Positions 8,491 through 19,930 of a stretch of DNA of 64,000 nt are shown here, one piece after another. The notes beneath the pieces were generated by a model. That model did not search any database. It saw nothing but the letters and a program-made list of their open reading frames with translations, and was not told the DNA's origin. This DNA is from Ophiostoma sp. CBS 140.51 (taxonomy: Eukaryota > Ascomycota > Sordariomycetes > Ophiostomatales > Ophiostomataceae): NCBI GenBank assembly GCA_029298735.1, contig JANSLP010000113.1, positions 1 through 64,000 of the forward strand. The letters are read 5' to 3'. The position numbers were made by a program, and so were the translations under genes. Numbering within the stretch: position 1 is the stretch's first letter; every line of letters starts with the position of its first letter.

Positions 8491-11400
8491 CATTCACTAA
8501 GCAGGCTGGAGCAGGGACGGCACAGGTACGCACCCAAAGAAGGAAATTTCAAGTGAGGTTTTTCGTTTTGAATATTTGGCTGACAGAGCCCATTCTCTCA
8601 AATCTCGTCTTTCGACACTACTACCGTGGCCGGTGCGCAGGTGCGCGCCCCAAATAAGCCGAGACAGGGATTCGTGCGATGACCAGGAATAGGCAACAAA
8701 AACACAGCACAACGGAAAAAAGTCTGCGCGACAGCGTGAGCTTTGACCACGGCACTTTGTACTGCTGCGTCCAAAAGTTTGCCTTGCCTCTCGAAAAGAA
8801 AAGTTTGGAAGAACCAATATTCTCTCGTTCTCCCTTCCATTCCTCCTTCACCGCATGTTCGGAGCGCCCACTGACGGAAGCGCAGGCATCCTGCGCCGGG
8901 CCAATCAGAAGAGTTCTGACCAGAAAAGGAAGTCAACACTGCACACTACGCAAAGTATGAACGCCCAACGTGAAGAAAATGGGGCTTCCCTTCTTCTTTT
9001 TTTGTTTTCTGTTTTGTATTTCCCCAAAAGAGTCGGATCTGTCACATTTCCCCCGTCTTTTATCTGCCATCCGATGGCGGGTAGTGGTGGGCTTCATGTT
9101 GACTCGCAAAGAGGTTGGGCGGTTGTCAAAAAGAGTGAGGCTTGACAGGATGTAAGACACACAAAATAGATTGGACAAAGTAGCGGTGTCAAAGACGCTC
9201 AGCCACAGAAGGGAAGACGACAAGAGGGAAGGGAAAAGAAGGAAAGGAAACACGAGAAGGGGGCGAGAAAAGACACTATAAGCAATATCAGACTTTTGAT
9301 ATAGCGTCCGGCGTCTTTCGCAACCTGCCACAATTTTATTTTTACTTTCTTTTTCTTCAGCTCAACATGTCACCTGTCCCCAGCTGTCCCTGACTTCTCG
9401 TATGTTCTTTTTGGAAGGAGAAAAGGAAAGAAAGGAAAAACAAAAAGATAAAAAAAGTGTGGCTGGCCGCTCGCCTCCAGGATCCCGGTATTTTGTCTTG
9501 CATTCTGTCGTACTTTCTTTTTCTGGTCATCCCATTATTCCCCTTATATTCGTGATATATCTTACACTTGCGCTTGAGATACGGGATAATGGGTTGGCGT
9601 AAGGCGAGCGGAAAAGAGAGGACGAGAAGAGGAAGAGACGCGGCAACAGAAAAACCTCTTCCAAGGAGAAGGGGAGTAATTCTCCGATCTTCCGATCCTG
9701 TTCTCCACGGCTCACAATTTTACACTCTTTCCTTGCAATACTGTCTATTAATAGGCTCTGTTATGCGGCTGGGAATACCTATTCGTATCGTACATTTACA
9801 TTTGCTCGATACAGCATGATCCCGTGTTGTTTCTTGGGAATAAACGTCCGCAAGGCATACACTGCAGGTGTTGCAGACACACCTGCTGACACCCAGCGTT
9901 TCAGTATTTGGATTTACCGGGAAGACGGAGAGGCGACAGAGGATGATCGACTGTGTAGGACGGGACAGAAGCAGAGAAAGATGGTGAGGCGAGGTCTGAT
10001 GCTGTCGATGTCCAAACAGACGATTGATAATGATGACAATGAAAGCCCAAACAATAAACGTGTAGAAGAGACAACAACAATTCAAAATGCATGTTAGAGA
10101 AGGTATCTGTACAGCTCCAGCAGATGGTATGAGATATGCTCTTCTCTTTCATGGCCTTGCCAAGATGCAAGTCATCAGTCCTTTGGTGATGGGCGTTGGG
10201 TAACAGAGTTCACGAATGTGTATCTTACAAAGCTCTTCCAGCAATACAGATGGAGAAGTGCATGTCAGAGAGAGATGTGCAAATGTTGGCTTAGTTCTCC
10301 GTACACAGGTGTGTCGTGGTGTCACCACAAATGGTCTTGGTACTGTTTCTAGCCATATACCAAATATCAATGTGAATATCAGAAACGCCAGGACCTGCCA
10401 AATAAGAAAGTAAACTTTAAATCGATCTCAAAATACTGTCTACAACTGAAAAAGCGGACTTTTAAAAGACGCATAGGCTCATTCCCCATCGTCAACCCAA
10501 GACCGACAACATGACCAAACACGCCACAATCCTGAAAGTGGCTCATACTCTCTCCGGCATATCTCGAGCTCCTAAGGATATGTAGGCACAAAAATGCCTC
10601 TTTACGCGTTCAGGGTCCGCTCCGCCGAGAAAGACTGAGAGGACAGAAGTCTGACGGCCAGCCGCAGGTAGATGTGAGAGGCTGTTGATGTGAGGCTTGG
10701 TCGTTTCATCCGACTGCAAACATTTTTGCCCTACGAGCAGTACGAAACCAAGCCTCTTCTTCACTTTATTTTTGGAGACGTGCAGTAGTCGCGAAGAAAG
10801 GGAAGAAATGACCAAAACATCAACATACACGATGGACGCGAGGGACTTGAGTGACGCGAAGGGCAAGTAAGGTGGCCGAGCTGAGGTATCAAAAACACGG
10901 TGAAAGAACGGTGTGCCCCGTATCGAGATGTAGAGAGGGAGGGAGAATGTGTGTTGTGTGCCGCACCCTCGCGTCAGGTCATAGGCACATGAAGAGTGAG
11001 TGGTCAGCACGAGGCGAGAAGAAAAGAAAAGAAAAACGCGGCATGGCCTCTGGGGTATATCGGGGAAAAGAAGAAAGCAAATATGACATCTCTTCCTTTC
11101 AAAGAAGTGAGACTGGAGCCGTGAAAGTGCCTGCATCGTTTTTGATGCGTCAGTTGCATCGATTTTCTCCCCATGCAGTATTGTGCAGTATTGTGCATTA
11201 TTGTGCATTCGTGCCTGACGGGCCGCGGCCATCTGTCACTTTGGTCTCCATCACCTTGGGCACTCATATCTTCTCACACACCTGGGCAGGGCAGTGGCTC
11301 GCCCCGTTTCGATGATGTCGATGGAATGGGGGGCTCGGCTTGTCACATCAACAAGTCGATGCAGCACGCTGGTAGGTCGTCTGTCTGGTCCTCTGCCTTT

Positions 11401-13420
11401 TGTTGGGTTACTGTTTTGCCGGGTTCCTTACGACATACAAGATCTCATCAGCCTAAGTAAACGGCCGGTATGCGACATCGTTGTGGTCTCTTTTTTGTTG
11501 GCCATTCACGGACAATCTGCCAAAAGTGGCATATGCTTACTTCTGCTTTTGGTGGGATCGGCTAGCACGAGGGGAAGGGAGGGCAAGATGTCAGTTCTCA
11601 CAGGGCACTGTTAGAGCAGGACAAGGAAGCACGGGGCGATCCCGTCACAAAAAACTCTACTTGTATGTGCAGTTCCCCAGTTGCCGAAGAGGGAGCACGG
11701 GGCAGCTGTCAAACCAAGAAGGAGGATAAAAAAGACAGAACTGAGGGTGGGTGGGATAGGCTGCCCGGGGCTCGGACAGAAAACGCGCAAGGTCGCGTTC
11801 GTAGGCCTTGTTGAGCCATGAGCCATGAGAACCATGAGCAACGATACTGTGTAAGATACAGGGCCACCAGCCACGGGCCCTCGGGATCAAGGACTGAGGC
11901 GAGATAGGGGAATAGCGAGCGTAGCGAGGACCAAATAAAGATGTCAGCTTCAGGTCGGGCGGTCCAGTAAAAGTCGAGAAGAGCGTCGAGTGGCTGCACA
12001 CCGCACCTTCCAGGTCGTCGTCACCATGCCCGGCCCAGGAGTTGTTGAGGCCTAAGGGGGAGCCAGAGGGGACTGAAGAATGTGTCAAGTGGAAGACAAA
12101 GGGAGAGCTGTTCGCTCTCGTCGTGTTTGCTTGTCTGCTCGCCTCCAAATGGTGGGTATGAGCAGACCATTGCTAGCGGGCCGCTGAATATGCGGCCACC
12201 TGCAACCCAGGCCAAGAGGAGGCCATGGCCCGGACCACTCACGATGCGCAAAAATGCGCAGAGAGGAGGAGCGCTTTTTTGAACCGGGCGGACCGTCGCT
12301 TGCGGTGAGGGAGAGAAGAAAAGAGAAGCAAAATAAATCCCCAGCCACCTTATTTTTTAGACTGTTCACTTTGCACATTTTTTATCGGTCGTCTCGTCGC
12401 CGTGGCCGTCGCCTTTCTTTTCCAGTTTAGCGCATCTTCCCTGTTTGGGCGAAAAGTCAACAACACTGGACAACTCGAGAAAGAACCGCCTTGGTATCGG
12501 CAGTCAGTCGCACCTGCGACAAGGCCGCAATTGCATAAAGCGAGTTCCAGTCTGATGACCAACATACAACCAGAAGAGAGCAACTTGATGCACTTGTTGA
12601 GCTGCGTGAGAGGTTCCTGAGGTTCGTTCGGATATGTCGTTGGGGCTGTTAGCGACGAATCGGGAAGATTGGCATTGAAGCCGGGGATGAACGGCGCAGG
12701 GCGAAAGACTGGTGATGAAATGGCAAAGTTGAAAAACAAAAAGGGGCAGAGATTTAGACCTGAAGCGGAACCGGGTGAAGATGCTGCCTTGCCTCTTGAT
12801 GCAAGAGCGGAAAGAGCATTCACTGGAAAGCCAAGACAGGAAAGAACGAGTCATGGGGCAAGTGTCTATGATTGCCTACGTAGTGCCTGCTGTATTTGGT
12901 TGAAGCTCGCGATCTCGGTTTACGGCTCATTGGAGAAGGAACGACGAGCACTGGCCAGCACTGGCCTCAACCGGTTTGGTCACCCCACTCTGGGCCTATT
13001 CCTTCGTCTTTAGAATTTGGCATTTACTATCAACATTCGCCCTCCCCGAGAGCATCGTTCCTTCTTTGTTCGGCTGTTTCGTCGGCCGCGGCTGCTCCCT
13101 TTGTCGGAATTCTTTAGCGTCCGCAGCGGTCAGACTTTTCTTTCTTTTTGGTTGTGTTTAGGCTTACAACTCTACAAGGGAGAACAAACTTCAGCACAGT
13201 GGTAGCCAACATAAAACGACACTAAATGGACTGGCGGCCGCTCTAAGCACGGGCGGGACACGGCGCGGGCAGTGGCCGCGGGAGGAGCGGAGCTGTTGGC
13301 TGTTTTGGGACGTCCTTTCACTCAATATTGCTACAGAAAGAAACTCAAATCAATCAACGCGAGGAAGGACTGCAACAGAGTGACGCCTTCTATCACAACA
13401 ACTGGCTGGCTGTCACTCTA

Positions 13421-13447
13421 GGGCTGGACAGGGCCTGGGCCAGGCCT
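13421..13447 (+). repeat. GC-rich dispersed element, copy 1
   Basis: Contains AGGGCCTGGGC inside a 23-base stretch that recurs on the opposite strand at 57803-57825 with one mismatch and one indel. It lies in a gene desert. Confidence 0.4.
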
Positions 13448-15599
13448 CTTTCGGACCAACAATCTGACACAGAAACACTTTCAGTACACAGTAGGGCCAA
13501 GAAGGACACTCAAAAGCAGGCTACTGCGGCGGTTCTGGTGATCATGTTCACGGGGGATTTTTGCTGCTCGTAAAAGGGGTATTCCGTCTCCCGTGGTCGC
13601 TTTCTGCACTTCTTTACTTCTCTGCTGCTACTGGGGGTGGTGGTGGCTGACCCCCTCCGTCGGGTACCAACACCCCAAAAATAGAGAGAAGCGTTGGAGA
13701 TGCAGAGAGGCGCCTGCAGGAGAGAGACAAGCAGACATACAAATACAACCACTCACATCGCGTGGGCATTCCAAGACAAACGGGTTGCGGAATTCTTTCT
13801 ATTCAAAATAAAAACACAAAATTCAAAGACTCCATTTCTGCCCAACGTCCCCCCCATCTCCCAGATTCTCCCAGCTAATCCCAGGGCATGTCCCATGTCC
13901 CCCCGGTTCCAACGGCCGTCCGTCGTCCACTGTCCAGTCGATCGCAACCGCCCCAAAAATCCCAAATTCGTGAAGCCAGCCAAACAGCGCAGAGCAAAAG
14001 TGCAAGGGAAAGCTCGATGGAGTGCATGGCTCACTGAAAGGTCTTTATGGAACCCTTGTCGACGTTGGGCATCGTTGGGGGTCTCTCTCACACATTCTCG
14101 ATCTCTTTGTTCGTTATGCCCCCTTTTGATCTTCACATCGGTCCTCCTCTTCGGCCTCTGTTTGTCGATGGGATGCCCTGACTGGTTGAAAGTCATGGAT
14201 ACTGTCAAGCCCTGTAATAGTGCTCGCAATTACCCGCGACGAAGGACCTCGGCCACCCATCAGGAGTCTCATCAGCCCATCAGCAACTGGCAGAAGTCTG
14301 CATCCGAGGAAGGCGAGGGCGACCAAGAGACAAAATGCTGAAAGACGCAGCCACTGGCAGGCTAGTCTGTGGCTCCTGTGATGGTCGTGTTTGATTCCTA
14401 TGGCTTCCTTTGCGACGACAAGCCTCCCACCAAGTGTAGATGAGTAGAAAATCACGCGAACTGGTAATGAGAAACTGGGCTTGACCCGTCAATAGAATCA
14501 TACCTCTCGTGCCTCTCGTCCTTAGACCTGCAGAGTCAATACAGCTCCATGAGTCTGGTGATCCGATGAGCACCCCCTCTTGTTTTCTTTCTGTCTTTTG
14601 ATACGCTGAAATCAAGGCTGCCTGCACTCCTCTTCCTCCCCTTGACCGGTTGTGTTCTCAGTTTCTTCCCCCTTGCCGTCTGTGTTTCTGTGTATCGCAA
14701 AGACGACCCATTACCGGGCCCGTCGGTTGATTGCCGAATGGATCGCGCCTTTTTGGGTAGAGGCCATGCGATCGAGTAGACTTTGTAAGCGTGTATCGTG
14801 TGCTCTCCTTTCATTTGGCCTTTTGGGTCGTCTCGGTCGTCTCTCTGCTCATTTTTTGTTGCCTTCGTTTCAACCGCCAGCTCGCCCTGTAAATTGATTT
14901 GCGCAGCTTGCCCTGGCATCGCCCTCCCGGCCTCGTTCTGGGCGGCCCGTTGCCCAAGGCTCGATTCATGTCCAGTCTCAACATCTCAACAAGATTAAGA
15001 TGCCTCCTCGTGTAGTTCATGCCCAGGGCCGCGGCCTGGCCCAGAAAGGGCCCGTGTCGGAAGTGAGAAGATGCACTTTACAGGCTGTGACGTCTACTTA
15101 GTAGCAAAAAGAAGCTTGTTGATATCCCGTTTCGTCCCCTATAACGTGCCAGAGGCGAAATGGGACAAAACAACAGAGGACTGGCCTCCGACTTGCACCG
15201 CAAAAGGAAAGAGGGGCTGTCAGTGGAGTGGGATCTTTTCTCGCTGGAGTCTTCTCGCTGTGGGCTGTGGACTCTTGAGTGTTGTTCTCGGCAAATAGCA
15301 ATAGCCAGTGACTCCATCGTGACTTGGCTATCGCTGCCATCTTGCGGTGAGTTTCAAGTACACCGCCTGGTGGGCACTAGCAAAATGACAGAGAGAGAAA
15401 AGAAAAGAAGAACGAAGATTTACAGTGAGCGCAAGGAAGTGCGCGGCCGTCAACGGGTTGTTCCTTCCCTTTTCTCCAGAGGGCCGCACCTGCCGCTAGA
15501 GAGATCGTGTTTGCTCGTCCGGGAGGGGAGGGCAAGAGGTAAGAGGCAAGAACGAACAATGTATCCCAAGTAGGCAAGTCGGACTGGCTGTTCGCATCG

Positions 15600-17828
15600 T
15601 AGCTTCCCTGTATCGCTCGTGACAGTCGCTCGCACCTGCCTTCCACGATCGTATTCCCAGAGTCAACTCCTCTACTTCCTCTCATTTCTGCATATTGACT
15701 CATTTTCTCCCATTTCCTCCCCCTCTCACATCTCAAATCTCAAATCTGCTGTTCTCGAGGCCCAAGGCCGAAATCGACGAACAAAACAAAACACGAACCG
15801 AACCCAGCGCCCATCACCGCTCATCCTTATCCTCATCGCCTCAGTTTCGCCATCACACGCCCTCAACCGCTCTTTTCTCTTTCTCTTTTCTCTTGTTCTG
15901 ACAGCTGCCAGCCCCCCTGTCAGCCCTCTATTATCCTATTATTGGCCTGCCCCCTGTCTGTGTCTCTTGTCTCTCCCTAGCTGTTATTCTTTTCTTTTTG
16001 TCGTTTCTTTTTCTCCCACACTACCTTACGAAGTACATAAGCTCTTTCACACGCGCGTGCACTTTGTGGCTCTCTTCTTCTTTTCCACTGCATCGTCGAC
16101 AAAACAGATTCAAAGGCAACGACGGCCGCACTCCCATCTGCACCGCTCTTTCGATCTCCCCTCTTTTCCGGTCTGCAAGACAAAATTTAACAACAACAAT
16201 CGGCTCATATTCTTTTTATATTTCGTTTCTTTCTTCGGTTTCTTCTGATTTATGCTTCCTCGAACTTCTTGTTTTCACACGATCTATCCTGTCGACTTCA
16301 GCTTCGCTCGCCCTCGACATCTACACAAGTATAAACACCAGCCCCCAGCAAACGCGCTACAATCAGCCCTCTTTCTTCTTTCTCTTCCTCGTCTTCCGGC
16401 AGAACACCACGCGCAAGCCATTCGACTCTTTGTAAGTGCCTACCTCTCTGTCTCTTTTCCTGCTCCAAGCAAGATCTTCAACTCGAATTCCTTGTTTTGG
16501 CCTTCCCGTCTGTCTCTGTGTCCCACTCTATTCCTCTCTCTTTCTCTCACTCGCTCTCCACCCGCTCCCGCTTCTGCACGATCGAAACCACCAAGACGAC
16601 GGCGCCTCTTTTCCCACGCTCATGTGCCGCAGTTCCCTCGCCTCTCTCAGCTGAACCCCAAGTCCAGTCCGCCCAAACTCCTCGTGCCTCTCTGACTGCA
16701 CAACCCCCTCTCTTAACTCAACTCCTCAACTCCTCAACTCCCCTTTGCACAACGCCGCCCACAAACTCCTCCTCGTCCGTCCTCTCCTGTCTCTCCCACA
16801 CCCACACCCACACCCCCACAACCCTGCTCCTCCTCGTGCATCCTCCTTTCACCGTTCTCTGCTCTTGTCGTGTTCTCGTCCTCTCTGGGTCTGGTCCTTT
16901 GTCTCCTCTCTTGTCCTTCCTCAGTCTTAAAAAGGCCCTGCCGCCCTCCCACCCGTCTTCCCCACCACTTCTTGTCCCTCTTATCGAAATCCCCTTTCGT
17001 TCACAACTCCGATTCCAACACCCATTTTTCTTTGCTTTGGCATATATTCTTTCAGCCTTTTTTTCTTTATCTTTTCTGTATGTGAATCCCCTCCCTCTCT
17101 TGCTCCATCCCTTGCCTTCCCTTTCATCTTCATCTCTATTCATTTTTGTTTTTCTATTCTTCTTTTCCCTTTCTTTCTTTCTTGCATCCCACGCCCTTTC
17201 ACTCCGCCAACTCTCCATCTCTCCTCTTCATCCCCTCCTCACCCACTTCACACCCTCTTCTCCACCGCCCTCAGCCAAAACTTGCCCCTTCCATCTGCAC
17301 GCTGCCGTTCAACCCCTGCTAGGTTCTTTTACCAAAAATAAAAGAAGCAAGCAACAAGAGACAGAGACAGAAGAAAAAGAAGAAAAAAAATACACAAAAT
17401 ACACTACAAACACTACAAACACTTCAAACACCGACAGGCCTAGACAGCGCCGCTTCCTTCCGGCCCATTCAGCCCTCGTCTGTGGTCAGCCACCTCAAAG
17501 CCCACACTAACCACTGATTTTTTCTCGATAGAACCTTTTTCAAAACTTCTCGCATTAGATTTCTGCCTGACACACACTCAAACTCATTTCTTCCTCTTTA
17601 CCACACTTGGAACCTTGTTGATTCCCCTTTCTTTTCTTATTTTGCCCATTATTATTTTATTTTTGGCCTCTTCTTTTTTTGGGTTTCCCACCGCTTCTTC
17701 TTCTTCTCCCACCGCCTCAGCCCACTCTCGCCTGGACATCTCCAGACTAGCCGGACCACCAGCGCATACATTACCCCCGCCTCTTGCCCTCACACCCGCC
17801 CACACACAGTCACAAAAAGAGACCGACA
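15600..17828 (+). promoter_or_regulatory. Long pyrimidine-rich promoter/leader of the bZIP gene
   Basis: About 2.2 kb with a marked excess of C and T on the plus strand, interrupted by an A-rich patch near 17335-17440. This pattern is typical of fungal core promoters and 5' leaders. I find no ATG between about 17085 and the bZIP start at 17829, so a transcript starting in that span would have a leader of up to about 740 bases free of upstream ORFs. A possible leader intron donor (GTAAGTGCC) sits at 16432. Long ORFs on both strands here follow from the low complexity and are not credible genes. Confidence 0.5.
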
Positions 17829-19930
17829 ATGGTCTTGTCATATCCCATGAACTCCTCATACAGACCAGGCCAACTGTCAGTCGACACCTCGGGCCACCTT
17901 ACGCAAAAGTACTTTGACGAGAACGACGACAGCATACTCGACGACGCAGTCCTGGACCACAACGCCATCGACTCTGGCCTTGAGATGTCCCCGACCATGG
18001 TCGATAGCCGGAGAGATTCTTTTGTTCTCGGCTCCACGTTCTTCTCGCCCAAGCAGGAAGATTGGCAGCCTGTCGAGATGCAATCCCTGCCCTCCGTCAA
18101 CCCCTTTGAGGCAAGCACCAACCCGTTCTTGCGGATGGACCACCAGCAGGCGCAGCAGCAACATCAGCAGGCGGCCCAGCAGCACCAGCGCATCCAGCAG
18201 CAGCACCATGCCATGGGCCTCGGTTCTTGGCCCATGACAGCTAGCACAAGCGCTGCTTCTGGTGTTGCTACGCCTGTTGCACATTTTGACGGTCTTCCTA
18301 CCGAGTTTGACAACGCCACATCGGTCTTCCAGCAGCGCAATTCTCTTCAAGGACCCTTCCCGGTTATGGGTGCCGGCCTCTTCCAGACTGTGCCCGGCCT
18401 GCCCGGTATGCCGACGGCTGCCAACATGGTCGTGACCACGTCTGCGGGCTCGGTCCCCATGCAGGTCACTTCCAGCAACGACAGTGTTGACACTCAGTCG
18501 GCCATGGCCAAGAGAATCCCGCCTCAGAGCCCGATGATGCGCTCGCACAACGACATGCGTCGTGGCGATGGTGTTCGCAAGAAGAACAGCCGCTTCGACA
18601 TCCCGTCGGACCGCAACCTGAACAACATCGACCGTCTCATCTCAAACTCAAAGGACGAGCAGGAGATCAAGGAGCTGAAGCAGCAGAAGCGTCTCCTTCG
18701 CAACAGACAGGCAGCGTAAGTCACCCGCCCTTTATAATATTCTTATCTATCTCACCATGTACTAACACACATCACAGACTTGACTCCAGACAGCGCAAAA
18801 AGATGCACACAGAGCGTCTCGAGGACGAGAAGAAGCACTACAGCAACCATATCAACAACCTGGAGCACGAAATTGAGACCCTCCGGTTGCAGGTGTCTGA
18901 GCTTCAGATGGAGAAGCAGAGCGTCAACCAGTACATCGAGAACATGAACATGGACAAGGAGGAGATGATCCGCCAACACACCATCGAGACTGCCGATCTG
19001 CGCAAGAAGATCAGCGTCCTCACCAACCACGTCCAGGTTCTCGAAGGCTCGGCCGCTCCGGCGCCCAACATGGCCTCTCATGTGTCGGGATACACCGGCG
19101 CTGGCGCTGGTGCCTCGACCATGGGCCCCTTTGGCGACATGGAGAGCCTCACCATCGATGGCACTACGGACTCCTGGGAGCATCTGTTCCCCGGTATGCC
19201 CAGTGTTGGCCAGCCGCAGCAGGCTGAGCAGCAGCAGCAGGTCGTTGAGATCAAGACCGACCCCGAGACCGTCACGGCCACCGATGCTGATGCCGTTGGC
19301 TCCGTCTTGGCTTCGACCGAAAAGTCGGGCAGCCAGGGTGGCCTGCTCTTCATGCTCTTCCTTGTTGGCGCCTTTGTCATGTCGAGCCGCCAGATGCCCA
19401 GCATCCCGCATGTCTCGGATGAGATGCGCGTTGCCTCGGCCGAACTGCTGGAGAACGTACTCAAGGATGCCGGCGAGAACGCTCCGAGCGTCAACAACGC
19501 CGCCACTGCTGTCATCTCCTCGTCTTCCGTCAACGCCAACGTTGCTGCCCCATCCGCTTCGTCGTGGGCTCAGCCGGCGACCGTCGAGCCGTCCATGCTC
19601 GGCCAGCTTTCCGATCAGCTCATGCAGCCGACCGAGGAGCAGGCCAACGAGCAGCTGTTCTCACTGAGCGCCGAGCAGTACAGCGGCGTTGTGAGCTACC
19701 AGCACCCGCCCACGGCCGACAGCGCTTCCGCCGCTCCATCATCTGCTCCCACCAACCAGGGCCGTCGTAACCTTGCCGAAGCTCTTGCCGCTATGCGTGG
19801 CAACAGCAAGGCCGAGGTCTACACGCGGTCTCTCCTATGGGACCAGATCCCCAGCGACGTAGTGCGCTCTTTCGTCAAGATGGTCTCCGAGGTCAACACT
19901 GCGTCTCCCGGTGCTGATGGTGAGCAGTAA
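17829..19930 (+). CDS. bZIP transcription factor with a hydrophobic, possibly membrane-spanning segment
   Basis: Exon 1 17829-18715, intron 18716-18777 (GTAAGT...CACAG, 62 nt), exon 2 18778-19930; 679 aa. The intron splits the DNA-binding basic region. After joining it reads LLRNRQAALDSRQRKK, matching the bZIP pattern N-x7-R, at about residues 288-303. A long leucine/heptad coiled coil follows to about 375. The N-terminal half is acidic and then Gln/His-rich (about 105-135), as in activation domains. At about 483-500 the segment GGLLFMLFLVGAFVMSS is hydrophobic enough to span a membrane, followed by a roughly 180-residue tail. The layout recalls membrane-held bZIP factors such as animal CREB3/OASIS, although no ortholog is claimed. 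It has an unusually long pyrimidine-rich leader and T-rich 3' flank. The bZIP call is firm; the membrane anchor is inference. Confidence 0.9.

Larger units (their letters stand above)
8343..15599. other. Gene-free region, left part of the 9.5-kb desert
   Basis: No ORF here has recognisable domains, plausible codon use or matched splice sites. The longest (229 aa, minus strand 11232-10543) overlaps others on both strands and is low in complexity. The region contains the 10-bp minisatellite, a short GC-rich element at 13421-13447 and many A/G-rich stretches. It may hold regulatory DNA or noncoding transcripts for the bZIP gene downstream, but nothing specific can be shown. Confidence 0.55.

Noticed and set aside
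10543..11232. 229-codon minus-strand ORF in the first desert
   Set aside because: Overlapped by ORFs on both strands, unusual composition, no recognisable motif, no plausible promoter or splice partners.
16497..17510. 337-codon plus-strand ORF before the bZIP gene
   Set aside because: Made of Ser/Leu/Pro because of the pyrimidine-rich DNA; better explained as leader.
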